This document shows positions 8,619 to 18,476 of a stretch of 64,000 nt of DNA, one piece after another (position 1 is the stretch's first letter; every line of letters begins with the position of its first letter). The stretch lies in assembly GCA_029267635.1 (NCBI GenBank), contig JAJUIK010000001.1, forward strand, positions 124,001 through 188,000, in the 5' to 3' direction. The translations under genes were made by a program, and so were the position numbers. The notes below the pieces were generated by a model, which saw only the letters and a list, made by a program, of their open reading frames with translations, did no database searches and was not told where the DNA came from. This DNA is from Moraxellaceae bacterium (GTDB taxonomy: Bacteria > Pseudomonadota > Gammaproteobacteria > Pseudomonadales > Moraxellaceae).

Positions 8619-10130
8619 TTAAGCTGTTTCAACTTCATCGACTAGCATTTTGCCAGTTTTCTTGAAGTTAACGTGCCAAGAAAGTGCTTCTTCTAGCACG
8701 TGAGGTGTTTGACCACCTTGTTCACATGCACGCTCAAAGTAATCGTTCAAGGCAGCTTGGTAAGAAGGGTGTGCACAGTTATCGATGATCGCGCGAGCAC
8801 GTTCACGAGGAGCTAAACCACGAAGATCTGCCAGACCTTGTTCAGTCACCAGAATATCGACGTCATGGTTCGCATGGTCTACGTGAGATGCCATTGGGAC
8901 AACAGATGAAATTGCGCCACCTTTGGCAATCGATTTGGTCACGAAGATCGCAATGTTGGCATTACGTGCAAAGTCACCTGAACCACCGATACCGTTCATC
9001 ATATGCGTACCCGCAACGTGAGTTGAGTTCACGTTACCGTAGATGTCGAATTCAAGCGCAGTGTTGACACCGATAATGCCTAAACGGCGCACAATTTCTG
9101 GAATGTTAGAAATTTCTTGTGGACGTAGTACAAATTTGTCTTTGTATTTTGCCAGGTTGCCAAATACACGGTTACCGCATTTTTCTGACAAAGTCATTGA
9201 ACAGCCTGATGCGAAAGACATTTTGCCAGCATCAATCAATTCGAAAGTACAGTCTTGCAGCACTTCAGAGTACATCACTAGGTTTTCGAAGCTAGAGTGT
9301 TTGAAACCGGTCAATACGGCATTGGCAATTGAACCGATACCTGCTTGTAATGGCGCAAGGTTTTTCGGTAAACGGCCTGCTTCAACTTCTTTTTCCAAGA
9401 AGGCAATCAGGTGATCCGCAATCGCTTGAGTTTCTTCATCCGGATCGGTCACGTTGGATGGAGAGTCCAGTAATTCGTTGTTGAAGACAATCGCTACGAT
9501 TTTTGCTGGATCAATTTCAATCCCTGGTGTACCAATACGTTGTTCAGTATGGGTTAACGGAATTGGACCACGGTTTGGACGTGCCTGAGGAATATAGATG
9601 TCGTGCAAGCCTTCAAATTCTGGGCTTACATTGGTGTTGATTTCGACAATTACTTGATCCGCATATTCAGCAAAGCTGGCAGAGTTACCCACAGACGTTG
9701 TTGGAATAATGCTGCCGGTTTCAGTGATTGCTACAGCTTCAATGACCGCAATTTCAGGACGTTTCAGCTGGCCACCACGCATTTGTTCAACTGTTTCAGA
9801 CAAATGCTGATCGATAAACATGATATCGCCATGGTTGATGGCTTTACGCAAAGTGGTATCCACCTGGAAAGGCATACGACGTGAAAGTAGACCCACTTCA
9901 GTCATTTTTTTATCGAGATCATTGCCTAAGCTGGCGCCGGTGATCAATGAGATTTTAAGCGGATTGGTTTTAGCACGTTCAATTAAAGCTAGCGGAACTG
10001 CTTTTGCTTCGCCGGCACGAGTAAAGCCACTCATACCTACAGTCATACCATCTTGAATCAAAGCTGCAGCTTGTTCTGCGCTAACTACCTTGTTGTGCAG
10101 GCTCGCTAAACGAATACGTTCTAAAGACAT
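8619..10130 (-). CDS. Acetyl-CoA hydrolase/succinyl-CoA:acetate CoA-transferase
   Basis: A 503-residue class I CoA-transferase of the AarC/ScpC (YgfH)/Ach1 family, which swaps CoA between acyl-CoA and acetate, succinate or propionate. The catalytic glutamate is in the conserved VMYSEVLQD stretch (about residue 286), and the family blocks NSTHVAGTHMMNGIGGSGDF and ADLRGL are intact. It closely resembles the E. coli propionyl-CoA:succinate CoA-transferase along its whole length. The preferred donor and acceptor cannot be read from the sequence. It is a single gene with an AT-rich upstream region of about 200 bp. Confidence 0.9.
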   Translation of the reverse strand: MSLERIRLASLHNKVVSAEQAAALIQDGMTVGMSGFTRAGEAKAVPLALIERAKTNPLKISLITGASLGNDLDKKMTEVGLLSRRMPFQVDTTLRKAINHGDIMFIDQHLSETVEQMRGGQLKRPEIAVIEAVAITETGSIIPTTSVGNSASFAEYADQVIVEINTNVSPEFEGLHDIYIPQARPNRGPIPLTHTEQRIGTPGIEIDPAKIVAIVFNNELLDSPSNVTDPDEETQAIADHLIAFLEKEVEAGRLPKNLAPLQAGIGSIANAVLTGFKHSSFENLVMYSEVLQDCTFELIDAGKMSFASGCSMTLSEKCGNRVFGNLAKYKDKFVLRPQEISNIPEIVRRLGIIGVNTALEFDIYGNVNSTHVAGTHMMNGIGGSGDFARNANIAIFVTKSIAKGGAISSVVPMASHVDHANHDVDILVTEQGLADLRGLAPRERARAIIDNCAHPSYQAALNDYFERACEQGGQTPHVLEEALSWHVNFKKTGKMLVDEVETA

Positions 10131-10335
10131 GGTTTGCTCTCAAATTTTGCGTCAATCTCACTCGATTGTAACGCTCAAAAATTAAATTGTGCATCTCTGT
10201 TAGGCTAAGGTCTAATTTTTTCATAAAATATGGGTATAAATATATTTTATAATTTTTAATGTTTTGATTTTTATCATTTATTTATTTATTAAATAGTCAA
10301 TAAATAAAGTTAACTGTTTATGTTTTGCTCATATT

Positions 10336-11793
10336 TTAAAAATGTTCGCTCAAAGTTTGTTTAATCTTTTCCAGTGGGTGGGCATTGAGATTGTCTTCAG
10401 TGGACTGCTGTGGTAAAGGCAGGGTAATAATGACTTCGAGTCCGCCTTGTTCACGATTATGAATCAGCAGTTCGCCTTGATGAATATCGACAATTCGTTT
10501 CACGATGGCCAGGCCTAAACCGCTGCCTTGGATAGTGCGTGCGGCATTACCGCGCACAAACGGTTGCATCAGTTCATCAATCTGGTCTTCCGGGATGCCT
10601 TCACCATGATCCGCGACACTGATCCTGATCTCTTGATCTTCGACTTTGGCACTCAATTCGATGGGTTCTGCGCCATAACGTTTAGAGTTGTTGATCAAAT
10701 TACCAATTAGACGCTTGAGCGATAGGCTGCGTGCCGGAATAATCGGGACATCTTGAGGAGTGAACCGGATATCGAGCGGTTTAAACTGTATGACCAGTTC
10801 CTGTAACAGGATATTAATATTGGTATCCGTCAACTCTTCATCGGAACCATCACGCATAAAGGAAATAAACTGGTTGAGAATGGCATCCATGTCATCGACA
10901 TCATAAATCAGCCCTTCACGGAAAAAATCATCTGGTAGCATCTCTGCAGTCAGGCGAATCCGGGTAAGAGGGGTGCGCAGGTCGTGAGAGATGCCGGCCA
11001 ACATGATGCGTCGGTCGCGTTCAGTTTGCTCTAAGGTGTGAATCATGTGATTAAATGCCTGATTCACCTGACGGATTTCTAGGGGTCCGTGATTGATTTC
11101 CAGATAAGGAGCCTTGCCAGTTTTACTATAGCTGTTGGCAGCATTTTGCAGGCGAAGCAGCGGACGGTTCAGTTGGCGTACCAAGGTCAAGATAATGATC
11201 GAGGCAATCAGTGGTATCCCAAGCAGCCAGCCAAAGACCAGTTCTGGACTATAGTTGGCATAGGTCTTTAACGGTTCGCGTACCCAGTTGCCGTTCATTT
11301 CCGGAGTTTGAATCCAGATGCGCGGACTGGGTTTGAACTGGAAATAAACAGTGACTTGATCAGTACGCAGTTCTTGCGCAAGCGTCTTTTCAATATGCTT
11401 GGTAAAGAACTCTGCAATCACTTTTTCCCGTACATTCGGATAGTCTTTGGGATCGGTGACATATTCGATGCCCATCCGGTTTTTCAGCCAGGTATCAATA
11501 TCCAGTTCGCTTTGACCATGGTAAATACGCAAGTTGGGATTGTTGACCATTTCCAGTTCCATGGCCAAATAGCGGGCATGTTGCTGGATTTCCGGTAAAT
11601 ATAGGGTGCGCCAAAAGAACCACAGTGACATCACCAGACTGAAGATTACGACAAAACCGACCAGCACGGTGGTGCGCATGGCTGCTGAACGTGGCTTCAC
11701 CTTGTCCATAAAGCGCTCCCATGGGGTGCGCTTACGTTCAGTATAATTGTTGATCTCAGTGAGTTTCTGCGGATCAATCGGATGCGGTTTCAC
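10336..11793 (-). CDS. envZ: Sensor histidine kinase EnvZ
   Basis: Inner-membrane sensor kinase paired with OmpR. The 485-residue protein has a first membrane segment near residues 42-62, a periplasmic domain (about 63-185), a second segment near 187-207, a HAMP domain, the phosphoacceptor H270 in AGISHDLRTPLTR, and a HATPase domain with the N box (LIGNLINNSKRYG), G1 (DHGEGIPED) and G2 (GSGLGLAIVKR). The gene follows ompR by 49 bp in the same transcript. The OmpR/EnvZ assignment rests on domain layout and gene pairing; the stimulus is unknown. Confidence 0.88.
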   Translation of the reverse strand: MKPHPIDPQKLTEINNYTERKRTPWERFMDKVKPRSAAMRTTVLVGFVVIFSLVMSLWFFWRTLYLPEIQQHARYLAMELEMVNNPNLRIYHGQSELDIDTWLKNRMGIEYVTDPKDYPNVREKVIAEFFTKHIEKTLAQELRTDQVTVYFQFKPSPRIWIQTPEMNGNWVREPLKTYANYSPELVFGWLLGIPLIASIIILTLVRQLNRPLLRLQNAANSYSKTGKAPYLEINHGPLEIRQVNQAFNHMIHTLEQTERDRRIMLAGISHDLRTPLTRIRLTAEMLPDDFFREGLIYDVDDMDAILNQFISFMRDGSDEELTDTNINILLQELVIQFKPLDIRFTPQDVPIIPARSLSLKRLIGNLINNSKRYGAEPIELSAKVEDQEIRISVADHGEGIPEDQIDELMQPFVRGNAARTIQGSGLGLAIVKRIVDIHQGELLIHNREQGGLEVIITLPLPQQSTEDNLNAHPLEKIKQTLSEHF

Positions 11794-11842
11794 GCCAAGC
11801 GGTTCCTGTGCTGGAGATTAATGTCGGTATCTTAAAGGCAGA

Positions 11843-12607
11843 TTATTCAGCGCCATCTGGAACAAAGACATAACCCACACCCCACACGGTCTGGATGTAG
11901 CGTGCACGTGCCGGATTTTCTTCAATCAGGCGACGTAAACGGGAAACCTGCACATCAATTGAGCGTTCCATTGCACCCCATTCACGGCCGCGTGCCAGAT
12001 TCATCAGTTTGTCGCGGGTTAAGGGTTCACGCGGATGTTGAACCAATGCCTTGAGAACGGCGAATTCACCTGTAGTCAGCGTCACAACCTGACCTTCACG
12101 TGTCAGGGTGCGAGTCGATAAATCCAGTGCCCATGGGCCAAAGTTGACTACTTCCATTTGTTGGCTTGGCGCACCCGGAACTTCACGGATCTGGCGACGT
12201 AATACGGCGCGAATACGTGCTAACAGCTCATTCGGGTTAAATGGTTTTGGCAGGTAATCGTCGGCACCTGCTTCCAACCCGGCAATACGGTCGGAATCAC
12301 TGCCACGTGCGGTCAGCATGATAATCGGGGTATCAATATTGGACTGGCGCAGACGGCGGCAGATACTCAGGCCATCTTCTACCGGCAGCATGAAGTCGAG
12401 CACGATCAAAGAGAACAGTTCACGTTGTAACAGGCGATCCATTTGGGTGGCATCATGGGCAGTTTTCACCACAAAACCTTTGTCTTCCAAAAAGCGCTGT
12501 AACAGGGTGCGTAAACGCACATCATCATCGACAACGAGAATGCGTTCGACGCGATCAGTTTCGGTATGTACGGCATCGGTGTGTTCTGCAGGTACAACTA
12601 AACTCAT
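11843..12607 (-). CDS. ompR: Response regulator OmpR
   Basis: A 254-residue OmpR/PhoB-type DNA-binding response regulator. The receiver has the acidic pocket DDD (27-29), phosphoacceptor D71 in LIVLDFMLP and K121 in LPKPF; the winged-helix domain covers about residues 155-250 with RSIDVQVSRLRRLIE as recognition region. The protein has about 20 extra N-terminal residues compared with enteric OmpR. It is the first gene of the ompR-envZ pair and is divergent from tex. Confidence 0.92.
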   Translation of the reverse strand: MSLVVPAEHTDAVHTETDRVERILVVDDDVRLRTLLQRFLEDKGFVVKTAHDATQMDRLLQRELFSLIVLDFMLPVEDGLSICRRLRQSNIDTPIIMLTARGSDSDRIAGLEAGADDYLPKPFNPNELLARIRAVLRRQIREVPGAPSQQMEVVNFGPWALDLSTRTLTREGQVVTLTTGEFAVLKALVQHPREPLTRDKLMNLARGREWGAMERSIDVQVSRLRRLIEENPARARYIQTVWGVGYVFVPDGAE

Positions 12608-12942
12608 GATGTGCTCCTTTTATTCTTTATTGTGATCGTATTCATCAAGTTCGTAGGGTTCAGTATACGATTCATCGGAATACTTTTACTAGGTTCTAAA
12701 GCAACAAATATTGCATGTAAAATCAAGCGCTAGATACTAAATATATACAGGGTAAAGCCCAGTGATGGAATCCATTTTTATGGATTCAAGGGGCTTTTGT
12801 ACTCAATTTAGACAAAAACCATGAAAGTCTGTTGAAATTACATCATTTGCTAGATGCAAATTAACTAAAACAATTATGGATTTTATGGTCTTGGTCTTTA
12901 TAATCACAGCTTTTAGTATTTATCCTTGTGGGATCTAACACG
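12608..12942. other. Intergenic region between divergent ompR and tex
   Basis: 335 bp without a protein gene. It must hold the ompR promoter and the tex promoter; a TATAAT lies at 12899-12904 for tex without a clear -35. In the middle is a nested hairpin (12754-12797) described separately. Confidence 0.6.
12754..12798 (+). other. Orphan nested hairpin, possible sRNA terminator
   Basis: Outer stem AAAGCCC / GGGCTTT encloses an inner perfect 8-bp stem GAATCCAT / ATGGATTC with a TTTT loop, followed by TTTTG. It looks like a terminator, yet no gene points into it: ompR and tex both run away from it. Confidence 0.45.
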
Positions 12943-15300
12943 ATGACTGACTTAGTTCAGCAGTTGGCAACTGAGCTTGCCGTACGTCCAAATCAAGTAG
13001 AAGCGGCCATTCGTTTAATCGATGAAGGTGCCAGTGTTCCTTTTATTGCCCGTTACCGTAAAGAAGTGACCCAGGGTTTAGATGATGCGCAATTACGCCA
13101 ATTAGATACGCGCTTATCGTATTTACGTGATTTAAATGAACGTCGCGAAAAAGTAATCGAATCGCTAAAAGAACAAAATAAACTGAGCGATGACTTGTTG
13201 GCACGCGTGATTGCGGCAGACACCAAAAATGCCCTAGAAGAAATTTATGCACCGTACCGCCCTAAACGTACCAGCAAATCCTTTAAAGCCAAAGAAGCGG
13301 GACTGGGGCCAATTGCAGAAAAAATCTTTAATAACAATGTTGAGCCAAGTGCAGCATTAGCTGGTTTTAGTCATGAAGACTATCCAGATCTCGACAGCCA
13401 GCTTGATGCCATTCAGCATATTCTGATTGATGACTGGGCACAAAATATTGCACTAACCACCGAATTGAAAACCGCTTTTGCCAAAACGGCTGTGCTAAAA
13501 AGTAGTGTCGCTTCTGAAGAGAAAAAAGAAGTTGGCAAAAAATTCCGTGATTATTTTGATTTCTCGGAAAGCCTGAACAAAGTGGCTTCACATCGTTTGT
13601 TGGCCATGCTACGTGGTCGTCAGGAAAATGTGCTGGGCTTGAAAGTAGATGGTGAAAATGAGCCAGCACTAGCACGCATTGAAGCCGAGTATCAGTTAGA
13701 GCAGATTCAGCCACAAGCCCGTCAGGATTTCCTTAAGCAAACTGCAAAATTGTTCTGGCTCGGTAAAGTACGTCCTCAGATTGAACACTCTTTATTAACT
13801 GAAAAACGCCTCGCAGCTGAAGCGGAAGCGATGCAGGTGTTTGCAGAAAATCTGCGTCATTTGTTACTTTCTGCTCCAGCGGGTGCACGTTGTACTTTAG
13901 GTGTCGATCCTGGCATCCGTACTGGTGTGAAACTGGCAGTGGTCAATGCATCCGGTGATGTGATGGCACATAGCACCATTTATCCATTTGCCCCGAAAGA
14001 AGATAAAGAAGGTTCGATTGCCGAATTGGCACGTTTATGCCGCGAGTTTAATGTTGAATTGATTGCGATTGGCAATGGTACCGCAAGCCGTGAAACTGAA
14101 GCAGTAGTCGCGGAAATGATGGCGCAAAACAGCGACCTGAAATTGACCCGTATTACGGTGAGCGAAGCCGGTGCTTCGGTTTATTCTGCCAGTGAACTGG
14201 CTTCACAAGAATTACCGGAACTGGATGTGTCGATTCGTGGTGCGGTATCGATTGCACGCCGTTTACAAGATCCGTTGGCTGAACTGGTTAAAATTGATCC
14301 AAAATCGATTGGTGTGGGTCAGTACCAGCACGACGTGAACCAAGCGGGGTTGGCGAAAACACTAGATGCTGTGGTTGAAGACTGTGTGAATGCGGTAGGT
14401 GTCGATGTGAATACCGCTTCTTCCGCCATTTTGGGTTATATCGCTGGTCTGAATAAGGCCATCGCACAGCAAATCGTGGAATACCGTAAAGAACACGGTC
14501 GTTTTGACAATCGTCAAGCGCTGAAAAAAGTGCCACGCCTAGGTGAGCGTACCTTTGAACAGGCAGCCGGTTTCTTGCGTATTCAGCAAGGTTCTGAGCC
14601 TTTAGATGCTTCTGCTGTGCATCCTGAAAGTTATGGTCTGGTTGAAAAAATCGTGGCTGCGAAAGGCACAACGGTGAAAGACATCATTGGCAACACTGAA
14701 ATTATCCGTCAGGTGACGGCTGAAGACTTTGTTGATGAGCAATTTGGTCTGCCAACCATTCAGGATGTGCTTTCTGAACTGGAAAAACCGGGTCGCGATC
14801 CACGTCCTGAGTTCCGTACGGCTAAATTCCGTGAAGATATTACCGAAGTTGCCCATCTGACTGAGGGTATGACTCTAGAAGGCGTAGTGACCAATGTGAC
14901 CAATTTTGGTGCTTTCGTCGATGTGGGTGTACATCAGGATGGTTTAGTGCATATCTCTGAATTGGCCAATGAATTTGTCGCCGATCCGCATAAAGTGGTG
15001 AAACCAGGCCAAATCGTACAGGTACGTGTGATTCAGGTGGATGCTGAACGTAACCGCGTGAATTTGAGTATGCGTCCAGAAGGTTCTGAGACACCAGCGA
15101 AAGCGCCGCGTCAGCCACGTCGTGACAACGAACAGCGTAGTGAACGTAAGCCACAAAATAAACGTCCGCAACAGGCAGCGCGTAAAGACGGCCAAATTGA
15201 ACGTCCACAACGCCAAAAACCGGCAGCAAAACCACAAGAAAATAAAATTGGTGGTTTAGGTGCGTTATTGTTACAAGCCGGGATTAAAGGTTCCAAGTAA
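12943..15300 (+). CDS. tex: Tex-family RNA-binding transcription accessory protein
   Basis: A 785-residue member of the Tex/YhgF family, linked to transcription and RNA metabolism. Order: N-terminal helical Tex domain; a YqgF/RNase H-like domain starting TLGVDPGIRTGVKLAVV near residue 324; helix-hairpin-helix motifs (about 480-560); an S1 RNA-binding domain (about 645-715, EGVVTNVTNFGAFVDVG); and a basic, Gln/Arg/Pro-rich tail of some 70 residues. The ATG at 12943 gives the family N-terminus MTDLVQQLATEL; a GTG 15 bases earlier is less likely. Single-gene transcript. Confidence 0.93.
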   Translation: MTDLVQQLATELAVRPNQVEAAIRLIDEGASVPFIARYRKEVTQGLDDAQLRQLDTRLSYLRDLNERREKVIESLKEQNKLSDDLLARVIAADTKNALEEIYAPYRPKRTSKSFKAKEAGLGPIAEKIFNNNVEPSAALAGFSHEDYPDLDSQLDAIQHILIDDWAQNIALTTELKTAFAKTAVLKSSVASEEKKEVGKKFRDYFDFSESLNKVASHRLLAMLRGRQENVLGLKVDGENEPALARIEAEYQLEQIQPQARQDFLKQTAKLFWLGKVRPQIEHSLLTEKRLAAEAEAMQVFAENLRHLLLSAPAGARCTLGVDPGIRTGVKLAVVNASGDVMAHSTIYPFAPKEDKEGSIAELARLCREFNVELIAIGNGTASRETEAVVAEMMAQNSDLKLTRITVSEAGASVYSASELASQELPELDVSIRGAVSIARRLQDPLAELVKIDPKSIGVGQYQHDVNQAGLAKTLDAVVEDCVNAVGVDVNTASSAILGYIAGLNKAIAQQIVEYRKEHGRFDNRQALKKVPRLGERTFEQAAGFLRIQQGSEPLDASAVHPESYGLVEKIVAAKGTTVKDIIGNTEIIRQVTAEDFVDEQFGLPTIQDVLSELEKPGRDPRPEFRTAKFREDITEVAHLTEGMTLEGVVTNVTNFGAFVDVGVHQDGLVHISELANEFVADPHKVVKPGQIVQVRVIQVDAERNRVNLSMRPEGSETPAKAPRQPRRDNEQRSERKPQNKRPQQAARKDGQIERPQRQKPAAKPQENKIGGLGALLLQAGIKGSK

Positions 15301-15319
15301 GCGTCAATTCTTAAATAAG

Positions 15320-15347
15320 AAACCTCCCAATTCGGGAGGTTTTTTTA
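15320..15347 (+). terminator. Terminator after tex
   Basis: Stem AACCTCCC / GGGAGGTT followed by seven T. Confidence 0.88.
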
Positions 15348-15426
15348 TGGAGAAGGAAAAGTTTTTTTTGATAAAATATGATTATCTCGCCTGTTTCCAT
15401 TGATCCCTAAGCTTTCTTTTTTAGTT

Positions 15427-15867
15427 CTAAGATTTTGGATTATTTGTGGATTGTGCTATTTCCAGCAGAATGGATTTACCCATGCCTTTGTTCTTAAAAC
15501 GGTCATAAAATGTAAAGCACACATGTTGTTTTTCCTGTAATCTGGACTGGTTGGGGTCAAAAGCAAAATAGTACAGATAACCTGAGCCATCCATCACAAT
15601 TTCTAAACGTTCGTAACGCGTTCCTTTGATGGAATACTGCTTGTATTGTTTGACTGTACCGCAGCTGCTAGAGATGATTTTTGGAATTTCCTGTCTAAAA
15701 TGATTGGCGATGCTAAAAACCATCACACCCGGCAAGGTAGATAACAGGGAAATAATCAGAATTTTGTTATCAGAGAATTTTTCATTTAAGTAAATCGTGC
15801 TCAACAGAAAACCAAAAATGCTTAGAACGACCCCAAAAGACATAAACAGAAGGATCAGATTGGTCAT
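15427..15867 (-). CDS. Hypothetical membrane protein
   Basis: A 146-residue protein with two membrane segments (about residues 4-26 and 37-58) and a soluble C-terminal part of some 85 residues that is probably beta-rich (VKQYKQYSIKGTRYERLEIVM, then VCFTFYDRF). I do not recognise the family. It stands alone between tex and acr1; the region around it is AT-rich. A weak AAAGG site precedes the ATG. Confidence 0.6.
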   Translation of the reverse strand: MTNLILLFMSFGVVLSIFGFLLSTIYLNEKFSDNKILIISLLSTLPGVMVFSIANHFRQEIPKIISSSCGTVKQYKQYSIKGTRYERLEIVMDGSGYLYYFAFDPNQSRLQEKQHVCFTFYDRFKNKGMGKSILLEIAQSTNNPKS

Positions 15868-15980
15868 GACAAAAGGCCTTTGAATTTTTTTAATTAATCA
15901 TTTTTTTATGGCTTCAGAAGTTTTAATTTGCTTTCGAGATTTTTGGATTATTTTGATCTATCTATTTTCATTCTCAAAGA

Positions 15981-16005
15981 AAAAACCGCCGTCAGGCGGT
16001 TTTTA
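15981..16005 (-). terminator. Terminator after acr1
   Basis: AAAAACCGCC / GGCGGTTTTT stem with a four-base loop; on the minus strand it is followed by a T-rich tract. Confidence 0.85.
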
Positions 16006-16018
16006 CATTGATTGTTGC

Positions 16019-16906
16019 TTACCAGTGTTCACCTGGGAATAAACGTGCATACGCTTTTTGCACCCAGTTTAAACGCTCCTGTTTGCCCACAGAAGCCGTT
16101 GAGCTTGGGAATAAGTTAAAGCCGATCGACATTAACTTATTGTTGACATCAGGTGCAACGGCATAGGTTAGTGATGCTAAATAGCCCAAATGGGTGGCAA
16201 TTTTCTTTGGACGTTTCACAATCGCGTAAGCCACCAGGTCAGCAGCCTGCTCCGGTGATAGTGTGGGTACATATTTATAAATTTTGGTTGGTGCAATCAT
16301 TGGTGTGCGCACCAGCGGCATATACACAGAGGTAATGGCGATTTTATGTGAATGTACTTCTGCTGCCAGACAACGGCTAAAGGCATCCAATGCGGCTTTA
16401 GAAGCAACATAAGCCGAGAAGCGGGTTGCGTTGGCCAATACACCGATTGAACTGATATTGATGATATGTCCATCGCGGCGTTCAATCATTTGCGGCAGAA
16501 TATTCATCACCAAACGCACCGCACCAAAATAATTCAGCTGCATGGTGCGTTCAAAATCGTGGAAACGGTCGAGCGACTCGTGTACAGCACGACGAATAGA
16601 GCGACCGGCATTGTTGATTAAAATATCGATATGGTCGACAGAAGCCAAAATCTGTTTTGAGGTTTCATCAATCGCATCCATGTCATTGAGATCACATGGG
16701 AAAATAGATGCCTTGCCACCTTTGGCTTCAATTTCTTGCTTAACTTGTTCTAAGGTTTCTACGGTACGTGCGACTAGCAGCACATGCGCTCCCGCATCTG
16801 CCAGTTTATGTGCAACGGTCAAACCAATTCCGCTAGAGGCACCCGTAATGAGGACCACTTTCCCTTTGACTCGTGCTTTAAAAAGTTTTTCTAGTTTAGA
16901 ATTCAC
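16019..16906 (-). CDS. acr1: Fatty acyl-CoA reductase Acr1 (SDR family)
   Basis: NADPH-dependent reductase that turns long-chain acyl-CoA into fatty aldehyde, feeding wax-ester synthesis in Acinetobacter. The 295-residue protein is nearly the same along its length as the A. baylyi/calcoaceticus Acr1 as I recall it, including the C-terminal YARLFPGEHW. SDR features: TGASSGIG cofactor loop (about 21-28), NNAGRS, catalytic Ser in NISSIGV and YVASK (Tyr and Lys). The start is a GTG with AAGGAAA upstream. An inverted repeat TCATAT-N5-ATATGA lies about 95-110 bp upstream (17000-17016). Confidence 0.92.
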   Translation of the reverse strand: MNSKLEKLFKARVKGKVVLITGASSGIGLTVAHKLADAGAHVLLVARTVETLEQVKQEIEAKGGKASIFPCDLNDMDAIDETSKQILASVDHIDILINNAGRSIRRAVHESLDRFHDFERTMQLNYFGAVRLVMNILPQMIERRDGHIINISSIGVLANATRFSAYVASKAALDAFSRCLAAEVHSHKIAITSVYMPLVRTPMIAPTKIYKYVPTLSPEQAADLVAYAIVKRPKKIATHLGYLASLTYAVAPDVNNKLMSIGFNLFPSSTASVGKQERLNWVQKAYARLFPGEHW

Positions 16907-17155
16907 GCTGTATTTCCTTAGTCTTTAAAATGTAAAAATCCTGGATTGTCATTATTTGTATTGGATTTTGGGCTTCGCTACTCGTTTCAATTGAGCAATT
17001 CATATCAGCAATATGATAGCGAATATGCTAAAAAAAGCCATAAATAAGTCTTTGAAATTTATCAATGTATTTAGAGTTTTTACTCTATTTGTGGTTTTTT
17101 AACAGCTGCTTATTTTTAACACGAGGCATAAGCTAACACAAAGAAAAATAAACAT

Positions 17156-17181
17156 AAAATAAAAGCCTCATGAGAGGCTTC
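17156..17181 (-). terminator. Terminator after metY
   Basis: Stem AAGCCTC / GAGGCTT followed on the minus strand by TTATTTTA. Confidence 0.8.
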
Positions 17182-17198
17182 TATGATTTATAGAAGAT

Positions 17199-18476
17199 TT
17201 AAACAGCAGCGAGCGCCTGCTCTAGATCGGTAATTAGGTCATCAATGTGTTCAATCCCGATAGACAGACGGACCATATCTTCACTCACGCCCGCCGCTTT
17301 CAATTCTTCGGCATTCAGTTGGCGGTGTGTTGTGGTGGCTGGATGGCAAGCCAGACTTTTCGCATCACCAATGTTCACCAGACGGGTAAACAGTTGCAGT
17401 GCATCAATAAAACGGGTACCGCCTTCACGACCATCTTTTACGCCAAAAGATAAAATCGCGGAAGGTTTACCTTTGACGTATTTCTGTGCCAAGGCGTGTT
17501 GCGGATGGTCTTTCAGTCCAGCGTAATTGACCCACTGTACTTTAGGATGCTGTTGTAGATATTCCGCAACTTTCTGGGCATTTTCAGTATGACGTTCCAT
17601 GCGCAGATTTAAAGTTTCCAAACCCTGTAAAATCAGAAACACATTCAATGGGCTGATTGCAGCACCGGTATTGCGTAGCGGCACCACACGGGCGCGTGCG
17701 ATATAGGCCGCTGCTCCTAAAGCTTCGACATAATTCACACCGTGATAACTTGGATCGGGCGTATTTAAAACCGGAAAACGTTCAGCATGTTCACCCCAAG
17801 GGAACTTACCACTATCGACAATAATCCCGCCGATACTGTTGCCGTGACCGCCAATATATTTGGTGAGCGAATGGATTACGATGTCGGCACCAAATTCAAA
17901 AGGTTTCAGCAGGGCAGGTGTGGCCACGGTATTGTCGACAATCACCGGAACCCCATATTCATGGGCAATTTTGGCAATTGCTTCCAGGTCAATAATATTG
18001 CCCAGCGGGTTGCCAATCGATTCGACAAAGACCAGCTTGGTTTTTTCATCAATTAAACCGCGTAGCGCTTCCGGATTTTGATAGTCAAAAAAGCGTACTT
18101 CAATGCCTTGTTTTGGCAGCGTATGGGCAAACAGATTGTAAGTACCGCCGTATAAGGTCGAAACTGAGGCAATATTGTCCCCAGCTTCGGCAATGGTTTG
18201 AATCGCGTAAGTAATCGCAGCCATACCGGAAGCTAAAGCCAGCGCCCCGATACCCCCTTCGAGTGCGGCGACGCGCTGCTCCAGTACTGCCGTAGTTGGA
18301 TTCATGATGCGGGTATAAATATTCCCGGCTACTTTTAAGTCAAAAAGATCTGCACCATGCTGCGTATTATCAAATGCATAAGAGGTGGTTTGATAAATTG
18401 GAACAGCAACGGCTTTGGTTGTAGGTTCTGGTGAATAGCCGGCATGAATGGCAAGGGTTTCATCTTTATAGGTCAT
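17199..18476 (-). CDS. metY: O-acetylhomoserine sulfhydrylase MetY
   Basis: PLP enzyme that makes homocysteine (or methionine precursor) from O-acetylhomoserine and sulfide in direct sulfhydrylation. The 425-residue length and the motifs SGMAAI (about 83-88), VDNTVATP (180-187) and the PLP lysine K206 in HSLTKYIGGHG fit the Cys/Met-metabolism family, MetY branch, which is longer than MetB/MetC. It stands alone with its own terminator. No SAM riboswitch is recognisable in the upstream 300 bp. Confidence 0.9.
   Translation of the reverse strand: MTYKDETLAIHAGYSPEPTTKAVAVPIYQTTSYAFDNTQHGADLFDLKVAGNIYTRIMNPTTAVLEQRVAALEGGIGALALASGMAAITYAIQTIAEAGDNIASVSTLYGGTYNLFAHTLPKQGIEVRFFDYQNPEALRGLIDEKTKLVFVESIGNPLGNIIDLEAIAKIAHEYGVPVIVDNTVATPALLKPFEFGADIVIHSLTKYIGGHGNSIGGIIVDSGKFPWGEHAERFPVLNTPDPSYHGVNYVEALGAAAYIARARVVPLRNTGAAISPLNVFLILQGLETLNLRMERHTENAQKVAEYLQQHPKVQWVNYAGLKDHPQHALAQKYVKGKPSAILSFGVKDGREGGTRFIDALQLFTRLVNIGDAKSLACHPATTTHRQLNAEELKAAGVSEDMVRLSIGIEHIDDLITDLEQALAAV

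Noticed and set aside
10281..10308. AT-only inverted repeat TTTATTTATT / AATAAATAAA downstream of envZ
   Set aside because: In sequence this AT-rich such repeats arise by chance; the stem is weak and no T tract supports a terminator.
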